From an uncultured Bacilli bacterium (GTDB lineage Bacteria > Bacillota_I > Bacilli_A > RF39 > UBA660), in NCBI GenBank assembly GCA_944371545.1, contig CALVXT010000021.1:1-11081 (forward strand): a stretch of 11,081 nucleotides of DNA, read 5' to 3'. Shown here piece by piece: positions 7,323 through 11,081 of this stretch. Position numbers and translations under genes: made by a program. The first letter of the stretch is position 1. Every line of letters begins with the position of its first letter. The notes beneath the pieces are model-generated. The model worked only from the letters and a program-made list of their open reading frames with translations. It did no database searches and was not told the origin of the DNA.

Positions 7323-7901
7323 TCAAAGAATTAAGAATTGGAAAAGTGGTAGTATTTTTCCTCCTATGCCCCATAATACTAAATCATAAAGTAAAACAAT
7401 TATTGTACATAAAACACATCCTTTTACTAGATGAATAATTATAATACTTGGATCTGTTTTATAAATATATTTTCCAATCATTTTTCGAGCTATTTTAAGA
7501 CATTTTGAAAAGAGAAAGAGCAGACATATTAAATAGATAAATTTTGTTAGAAAAATAAAAATGCAGGAAAATAGGAACCCTTTAATACCATAAGTCAAAG
7601 AAAAAATACCTAGCAAGAATCCCATGCTCATTCCTTCATAAAAAAGAAGAGTACAAAGAAATGGGACGCCTATGGCAAAAAAACTAGTTAGAATTCCAAA
7701 AACAAAAACAAAAAAATGAAATAATAAATAGTTGTAGGTACGATTGGAGATGTTTTCTGAATAGTAAGTAACTTCCGCTCTTAATATTTCAATATTTGAA
7801 ATTCCTAAATATAGACCGATAACTACTCCAAATATAAGTAAAACTGCTAAAAATAAAACAAAATACTTATTTTTTCTTAAATATTCTTTGTAATATTTCA
7901 A
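7323..7901 (-). CDS. spoIIM: Stage II sporulation protein M (SpoIIM)
   Basis: A polytopic membrane protein of about 192 residues in the SpoIIM family (DUF95). In spore formers SpoIIM joins SpoIID and SpoIIP in the peptidoglycan-degrading machine that drives forespore engulfment. Five to six hydrophobic helices are visible, with an N-terminal cytoplasmic KYYKEYLRKNKYF and a loop at about 40-58. The family core is seen as GVPFLCTLLFYEGMSMGFLLG, then GIKGFLFSCIFIFLTKFIYL, where many members have a Pro-Gln-Asn in the second helix. B. subtilis SpoIIM is slightly longer. A GTG at 7910 is also in frame, but AGGTGAT at 7912-7906 overlaps it and sits 4 bases before TTG 7901, the spacing expected for that ribosome site, so TTG is preferred. 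mnmA follows 30 bases on. A distant SpoIIM-like paralogue outside sporulation is possible, but spoIVB nearby supports the call. Confidence 0.78.
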   Translation of the reverse strand: MKYYKEYLRKNKYFVLFLAVLLIFGVVIGLYLGISNIEILRAEVTYYSENISNRTYNYLLFHFFVFVFGILTSFFAIGVPFLCTLLFYEGMSMGFLLGIFSLTYGIKGFLFSCIFIFLTKFIYLICLLFLFSKCLKIARKMIGKYIYKTDPSIIIIHLVKGCVLCTIIVLLYDLVLWGIGGKILPLFQFLIL

Positions 7902-7905
7902 GCTA

Positions 7906-7912
7906 ATCACCT
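7906..7912 (-). promoter_or_regulatory. Ribosome binding site that decides the spoIIM start
   Basis: AGGTGAT matches seven bases of the anti-Shine-Dalgarno complement. Its spacing fits TTG at 7901 and rules against GTG at 7910, which lies inside it. The zupT gene uses the same GGTGAT part of the consensus close to its ATG. Confidence 0.6.
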
Positions 7913-7923
7913 AAGAAAGTATA

Positions 7924-7952
7924 TTTACAAATAAAAGAATTTATGATAAATT
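7924..7952 (+). promoter_or_regulatory. Probable promoter of the miniprotein gene
   Basis: TTTACA (7924-7929, five of six bases) is separated by 17 bases from TAAATT (7947-7952), which is preceded by TGA to give an extended -10 box. It lies about 28 bases upstream of the start codon. The same TATGATAAA core occurs before the helicase gene. Confidence 0.45.
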
Positions 7953-7979
7953 TAATAAGAAAAAAGTGAGGTTATAGAA

Positions 7980-8075
7980 ATGAATAAAAAAGTTAGACAA
8001 GTTGTAACTTGGATCATTTTATTTATTATGGTAGCTGGAATTGTTGCTAGTATTGCCGTTTATGCTTTTCAATAA
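7980..8075 (+). CDS. 31-residue single-helix membrane miniprotein (Prli42/DUF4044-like)
   Basis: A short gene of 31 codons from ATG 7980 to TAA 8075. The product starts MNKKVRQVVTW, a basic N-terminus, followed by one hydrophobic helix at about residues 8-29 and ends in AYAFQ-like residues. The layout and the NKKV..VV..I..L motif recall Prli42, the tiny Listeria membrane protein that anchors the stressosome, and the related DUF4044 miniproteins; this comparison is from memory and should be treated as probable only. GTGAGGT gives a good ribosome site 8 bases before the ATG, there is a plausible promoter at 7924-7952, and the strong bidirectional terminator begins at its stop codon. These three signals together make it a real gene despite its size. 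It is transcribed opposite to spoIIM and convergent with spoIVB. Confidence 0.8.
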   Translation: MNKKVRQVVTWIILFIMVAGIVASIAVYAFQ

Positions 8076-8105
8076 AAAAGTCGAGATTTATTTCTCGATT
8101 TTTTT
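8074..8105. terminator. Bidirectional terminator between the miniprotein gene and spoIVB
   Basis: TCGAGA (8081-8086) and TCTCGA (8093-8098) pair around the loop TTTATT. The flanking A run (8074-8079) and T run (8099-8105) extend the stem with one G-U pair and supply a U-tail in both directions. It overlaps the stop codons of both convergent genes. Confidence 0.85.
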
Positions 8106-9090
8106 ACTCTGCATATTTATCTCCAGTTTCTAACATAGTTGTAATAAATATTCCATAACCAGTTAAAGGATTATCAACGATAACATGTGTAACTGCACCG
8201 ATAAGTTTATTGTTTTGAACTATTGGTGAACCGCTCATGCCTTGCACTACTCCACCGGTTTTTTCAATAAGTTCTGGATCAGTAATTTCAAAAGTCACAT
8301 TTTTAACGTCGCTATATTCCTTAATACTGGTAATTTCAATTTCATATTCCTTTTTTTCTTGACCATCTAATACAGTATAAATAGAGGCTTTACCAATTTT
8401 AATTTCATTAGGATTTGCTATATCAATTACTGTAGTATCAAAATCTTGGTCATAGATGCCATAAATTCCGTGAGTGCCATTGACTAAAATGTTTCCATAA
8501 ATGTTTTTGTAATTAAAGTTTGCATTTTTAGCACCAGCTATTCCTGTACTACTCTTATTAATACTGGTAATTGTACTCTCAAATATACTGCCAGTTCTTA
8601 CTTCAACAATTTCACTAGTTGTGCTTTCTAAAATCTCATGTCCTAAAGCACCGTATACTTTGCTTTCTGGATCAATATAAGTTAATGTTCCGATTCCAGT
8701 AATACTATCTTTAACATATAACCCTGTTTTATATATTCCATCGACTTTTTCTAAAGCCATAGAAATTTTTATTTCTTCATTATTTCGAAGAACCGTTAAC
8801 TCAACTTCGTTATTTTGAATTTCTTTTTCTACAGCATTTGTTAATTCATCTATTGTAGTAATGGATACATTATTAACTTTTGTAATTAAATCACCTGTTT
8901 TTATTTCTGGATTTCCTTTTAAATATTCACCATTTACTGGATAAAAGCCTATAACCATAACTCCAGGCGTTTCAATATGAATGCCAACACTTTCTCCACC
9001 TAGAATCACTTGATTAGAATATGCTAGTACTTGTAAGGGAAATAAAAAGACTGCAATAAAAAATGCAATAAAAAATTTTTTTGTATTCAT
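8104..9090 (-). CDS. spoIVB: SpoIVB, sigma-K checkpoint serine peptidase (family S55)
   Basis: Secreted from the forespore, SpoIVB cleaves the mother-cell membrane protein SpoIVFA and so releases pro-sigma-K processing by SpoIVFB. The 328-residue product has an N-terminal membrane anchor or signal (residues 3-24), a PDZ domain at about 38-115 (MVIGFYPVNG, IKTGDLITKVNN) and an S55 peptidase domain. The triad reads as His151 in YGALGHEI, Asp271 in ITDPEL and Ser286 in VQGMSGSPI; the Asp-Ser distance of 15 equals that in B. subtilis (363/378). The end IGAVTHVIVDNPLTGYGI is also typical. It is about 100 residues shorter than the B. subtilis protein, mainly in the N-terminal half. ATG 9090 is chosen because AAAGGAAG lies 7 bases upstream and the signal helix starts right after it. 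The longer open frame back to 9198 overlaps a terminator. Confidence 0.95.
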   Translation of the reverse strand: MNTKKFFIAFFIAVFLFPLQVLAYSNQVILGGESVGIHIETPGVMVIGFYPVNGEYLKGNPEIKTGDLITKVNNVSITTIDELTNAVEKEIQNNEVELTVLRNNEEIKISMALEKVDGIYKTGLYVKDSITGIGTLTYIDPESKVYGALGHEILESTTSEIVEVRTGSIFESTITSINKSSTGIAGAKNANFNYKNIYGNILVNGTHGIYGIYDQDFDTTVIDIANPNEIKIGKASIYTVLDGQEKKEYEIEITSIKEYSDVKNVTFEITDPELIEKTGGVVQGMSGSPIVQNNKLIGAVTHVIVDNPLTGYGIFITTMLETGDKYAE

Positions 9091-9113
9091 GATTAATCTT
9101 CCTTTCTCTACCC

Positions 9114-9142
9114 TAGTATGTTCCAAACTTAAATGAATAACA
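9114..9142 (-). promoter_or_regulatory. Possible sigma-G/sigma-F type promoter of spoIVB
   Basis: On the minus strand CATACTA (9120-9114) equals the forespore -10 pattern CATnnTA. Sixteen bases upstream, TGTTAT (9142-9137) only loosely resembles the GnATA-type -35. The predicted RNA start lies just ahead of the ribosome site. In B. subtilis spoIVB is under forespore sigma factors, which makes the match plausible but not certain. Confidence 0.33.
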
Positions 9143-9179
9143 TTGGAAATAGTTGTTAAGGAAAAAACTTCCAGTAAAT

Positions 9180-9214
9180 AAAAAATAGAGCATGCCAAAT
9201 ACTCTATCTTTTTT
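9180..9214 (-). terminator. Terminator of the Gre-like gene
   Basis: Reading leftward, ATAGAG (9207-9202) and CTCTAT (9190-9185) pair around an 11-base loop. An upstream A run and a downstream T run (complement of 9180-9185) extend the stem and give a U-tail. It overlaps the TAG stop at 9204 and separates the Gre-like gene from spoIVB. Confidence 0.7.
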
Positions 9215-9692
9215 CTAGAATTTCAACTTGTAAATCCTTTTGATTAGCAACATATTTTACTTTAGAACCAATTTTTTTTAAATAAAGCGCTTTTCCTAAC
9301 GGGCTATTAATAGTTATTTCTTTTATAGAACTATTCAGATTTGGAAAATATTTACCTGTTATTTTTATCCACTCATCTTCGCACTCTTCTTGATCATAAA
9401 AGAAACGTATAAGCAAAACGCTTTCAAGATATACAATATTTTTCTTATTGCTATTTTCGTGAATAATTTTTAATTTTTCCTTATCTAGAATCATTTTTTG
9501 AAGTTCATTAGAAATGCGTCTTTCTTCACGAACTGCATCTTCAAAGGCAAAATTATCATGCCAACCGTCTCCAGGTGCAGAGCGAATTGCCTCGCCCTGA
9601 AACTGTAAATTTTTTTGAAGGATTTTTCTTTTTTTCTCTAATTCTTCTAAAAATTCTTTTAAACCCTCTTCTGAAACATAAATTGTATCCAT
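9204..9692 (-). CDS. GreA/GreB-family transcription factor with altered coiled-coil tip
   Basis: At 162 residues it has the length and layout of GreA: an antiparallel coiled coil (about 8-78) and a C-terminal FKBP-like domain (about 85-160) with the signature INSPLGKALYLKKIGSKVKY (128-147). GreA enters the RNA polymerase secondary channel and uses acidic residues at the coil tip to stimulate cleavage of backtracked RNA. In GreA the tip is GD-x-x-EN-x-EY; here it reads GDGWHDNFAFEDA (41-53), with one extra residue, Trp-His, and Asp in place of Glu, so cleavage ability is uncertain. It is probably a paralogue of a normal GreA elsewhere in the genome and may have another polymerase-binding job. 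AGGAGG lies 3 bases before the ATG. It has its own promoter (9732-9760) and terminator (9180-9214). Confidence 0.82.
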   Translation of the reverse strand: MDTIYVSEEGLKEFLEELEKKRKILQKNLQFQGEAIRSAPGDGWHDNFAFEDAVREERRISNELQKMILDKEKLKIIHENSNKKNIVYLESVLLIRFFYDQEECEDEWIKITGKYFPNLNSSIKEITINSPLGKALYLKKIGSKVKYVANQKDLQVEILEKR

Positions 9693-9731
9693 TTTCCTCC
9701 TCTTAGGAAAACGATTTTGAAAACTATATAT

Positions 9732-9760
9732 AGTATAGCATAAATTTAGTAAAATGACAG
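9732..9760 (-). promoter_or_regulatory. Sigma-A promoter of the Gre-like gene, with overlapping palindrome
   Basis: On the minus strand CTGTCA (9760-9755, four of six) lies 17 bases from TATACT (9737-9732), which is preceded by TGC (9740-9738) as an extended -10. The 12-bp palindrome ACTATATATAGT (9723-9734) overlaps the -10 box and the predicted RNA start near 9725. It could be an operator. Confidence 0.65.
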
Positions 9761-9810
9761 AAAAAAATCAAACAATAATATACTTATTCTTGAGAACATT
9801 CTTAGTCTCA

Positions 9811-11081
9811 TTAGTTATTCATTGGGGTTAAAATAATACGGAAAGATTCTCCTTGATAATTTCCACCATGAAAATTGCCGAATGAAAATACACCTGCATC
9901 TAGTCCTTGGTTAAAATATGCACTTCGTTCAAACCACGGTTCATTATTAGATAAACTCCAAGCATCATTTGTATACCAGCTGCTTATCTGTCTTGTTTGA
10001 GTTAAATAAGTTGCATTTGCAAAAGGACCCATTTCTCCTGTCGCATCGCCTAAAATGCAATTGTTATAAAATTGAGAATTTATTCCGTGGACATAAGAAT
10101 CATAATATTTTTTATCAGGCCAATCATATCCTCCAGTTAATGAAGCAAGTCCTGATGTGTCATTGTCACACGTTGGGCAACTAAGGATTCCATTAAAACC
10201 CGAATTATGGATGCTATTTCTTCCACTCATCGGATTACCATTTTGATCAAGCATAACTCCCATCACATATTCGTATGCCCCTCCACTCATATCAAATATT
10301 CCAGAAATATTTCCTGTAGTACTTGCTAGTACACTGTTTGGATAGGCAGTGTTACAGCTTCCATCATTACATTGCCAATTACATTCTTCATTGGTTTCAG
10401 TCCATCCGCAAGTCGGTTCATTGTTGGCTGCATATCCTGTTATATAAGACGAATTATTATTGATTCTTACACTTGTAGCACTTCCATAGATACTATGTTG
10501 AAGATAGGCTACTGCTCCCCATTCGGTGTTTTTCATCATATGACTATCTAAATCTCGTTTATAGTCATAAGAAGTATAAAAAGCGTTTGCCGCTTGTATT
10601 TCTCGCCATGCGCTAACATTGGGCTTTATTCGAATTGCATCTCCATTTCTCACATTGTAATCGCTTGTTAAGGTTGTGCCTGTTTCAAATTTTCCTACCC
10701 AAAATCCGGTTGAGGGGATACTTAAAAATGCGGGATGTGTCATATAATCTCCAACAGCACAGTTTCCTGTAGATCCACTTTCCATTGGTGTTGTACATTC
10801 TCCATCATTTGCATCACTCGTATTATAATCTCCAAATATAATTGGGATTTCATGGACTTTTGAAGTGTCTATACTCGTTAAACTATCATAGTTTCCCAAG
10901 TCCCATAATTGATACCTATACTTTGGAATCCATACAAAATAACTTTCTATTTTCTCTTCTGGTATGATTTCTCCATCTTCATAAGTTTCATTTTCATCAA
11001 ATAGTATAACTGCATTTGCCCAGTTCTTTTTTTCATAACTATACCACTCATTTGCAAGTGAAGCTTTTCTTACTACTCCAT
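9811..11081 (-). CDS. Surface-type protein with FGE/C-type-lectin-like domain (partial, 5' end beyond right edge)
   Basis: The frame is open from the right edge (11081) to the TAA at 9811: 423 codons without a true start. The TTG at 10899 is internal, because coding sequence such as SYFVWIPKYRYQLWDLGN runs across it. The right-edge part reads ASLANEWYSYEKKNWANAVIL, then an acidic stretch, FVWIPKYRY, and HPAF...GFWVGKFETG. The C-terminal half resembles the formylglycine-generating-enzyme/C-type-lectin fold: NTEWGAVAYL (about 10487-10528), DMSGGAYEYVMG (10258-10293), and a final PWFERSAYF...GVFSFGNF...SFRIIL (9829-9940) that ends the protein. No catalytic function is implied. Nine cysteines, including a CNWQCNDGSCN cluster and CPTC, fit disulfides in an extracellular protein. 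Similar proteins in gut Firmicutes often begin with a pilin-like or signal segment, which would lie outside the window. Two sampled lines have about 40% G+C by hand count, well above neighbours, hinting at transfer or different selection. No clear terminator follows its stop. Confidence 0.75.
   Translation of the reverse strand, partial: GVVRKASLANEWYSYEKKNWANAVILFDENETYEDGEIIPEEKIESYFVWIPKYRYQLWDLGNYDSLTSIDTSKVHEIPIIFGDYNTSDANDGECTTPMESGSTGNCAVGDYMTHPAFLSIPSTGFWVGKFETGTTLTSDYNVRNGDAIRIKPNVSAWREIQAANAFYTSYDYKRDLDSHMMKNTEWGAVAYLQHSIYGSATSVRINNNSSYITGYAANNEPTCGWTETNEECNWQCNDGSCNTAYPNSVLASTTGNISGIFDMSGGAYEYVMGVMLDQNGNPMSGRNSIHNSGFNGILSCPTCDNDTSGLASLTGGYDWPDKKYYDSYVHGINSQFYNNCILGDATGEMGPFANATYLTQTRQISSWYTNDAWSLSNNEPWFERSAYFNQGLDAGVFSFGNFHGGNYQGESFRIILTPMNN

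Noticed and set aside
9091..9198. 36-codon N-terminal extension of spoIVB
   Set aside because: The extension crosses the terminator of the upstream gene, lacks a ribosome site and would bury the signal helix; ATG 9090 has a good site.
9781..9811. TGAGA/TCTCA hairpin as terminator of the lectin-fold gene
   Set aside because: The stem is only 5 bp with a 10-base loop and no U-run follows.
9969..10184. 71-codon plus-strand frame inside the lectin-fold gene
   Set aside because: Antisense shadow; no domain, promoter or ribosome site stands out.
9811..10899. Complete gene starting at TTG 10899
   Set aside because: The frame continues open to the right edge and encodes family-typical sequence, so the TTG is internal and the gene is 5'-truncated.
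9811..11081. Complete diversity-generating retroelement in the window
   Set aside because: No reverse transcriptase frame and no second copy of the C-terminal segment were seen; only the target-like protein is present.

Overview
The window reads as chromosomal DNA of a low-GC, spore-forming Firmicute, probably an uncultured gut-type Bacilli or Erysipelotrichia-like lineage. This rests on very AT-rich coding and intergenic DNA, Shine-Dalgarno sites matching AGGAGG/GGTGAT, sigma-A type promoters, U-tailed hairpin terminators and two endospore genes (spoIVB and spoIIM). The lineage is an inference; no rRNA or species marker is present.

Left part (1-4562). A leftward ABC exporter subunit runs off the left edge, with only its N-terminal membrane domain visible. 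Divergent from it is a rightward pair: a ZIP-family metal transporter (zupT-like) and, 34 bases on, a large helicase IV (HelD)-like DNA helicase with a nuclease-like insertion and two C-terminal zinc ribbons. Facing the helicase is a DUF2726 gene remnant (4614-4871), followed by about 370 bases of extremely AT-rich DNA with no convincing gene.

Middle (5246-8106). Three genes read leftward: spoIIM, then mnmA (tRNA 2-thiouridylase), then an unrecognised helix-turn-helix protein. The last has its own promoter with exact consensus boxes and a strong terminator. Divergent from spoIIM is a 31-codon gene for a one-helix membrane miniprotein that resembles the Prli42/DUF4044 type.

Right part (8104-11081). 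Three more leftward genes follow: spoIVB (the sigma-K checkpoint serine protease, catalytic triad visible), a divergent GreA/GreB-like factor with an altered coiled-coil tip, and a large surface-type protein whose C-terminal half resembles the FGE-sulfatase/C-type-lectin fold. The last is cut by the right edge. Its base composition is visibly richer in G+C than its neighbours.

spoIVB and spoIIM act in engulfment and in forespore-to-mother-cell signalling. MnmA is housekeeping. The helicase, DUF2726 remnant, helix-turn-helix protein, miniprotein, Gre variant and lectin-fold protein are the less ordinary parts. No RNA gene, insertion sequence, CRISPR array or complete novel defence system was found.
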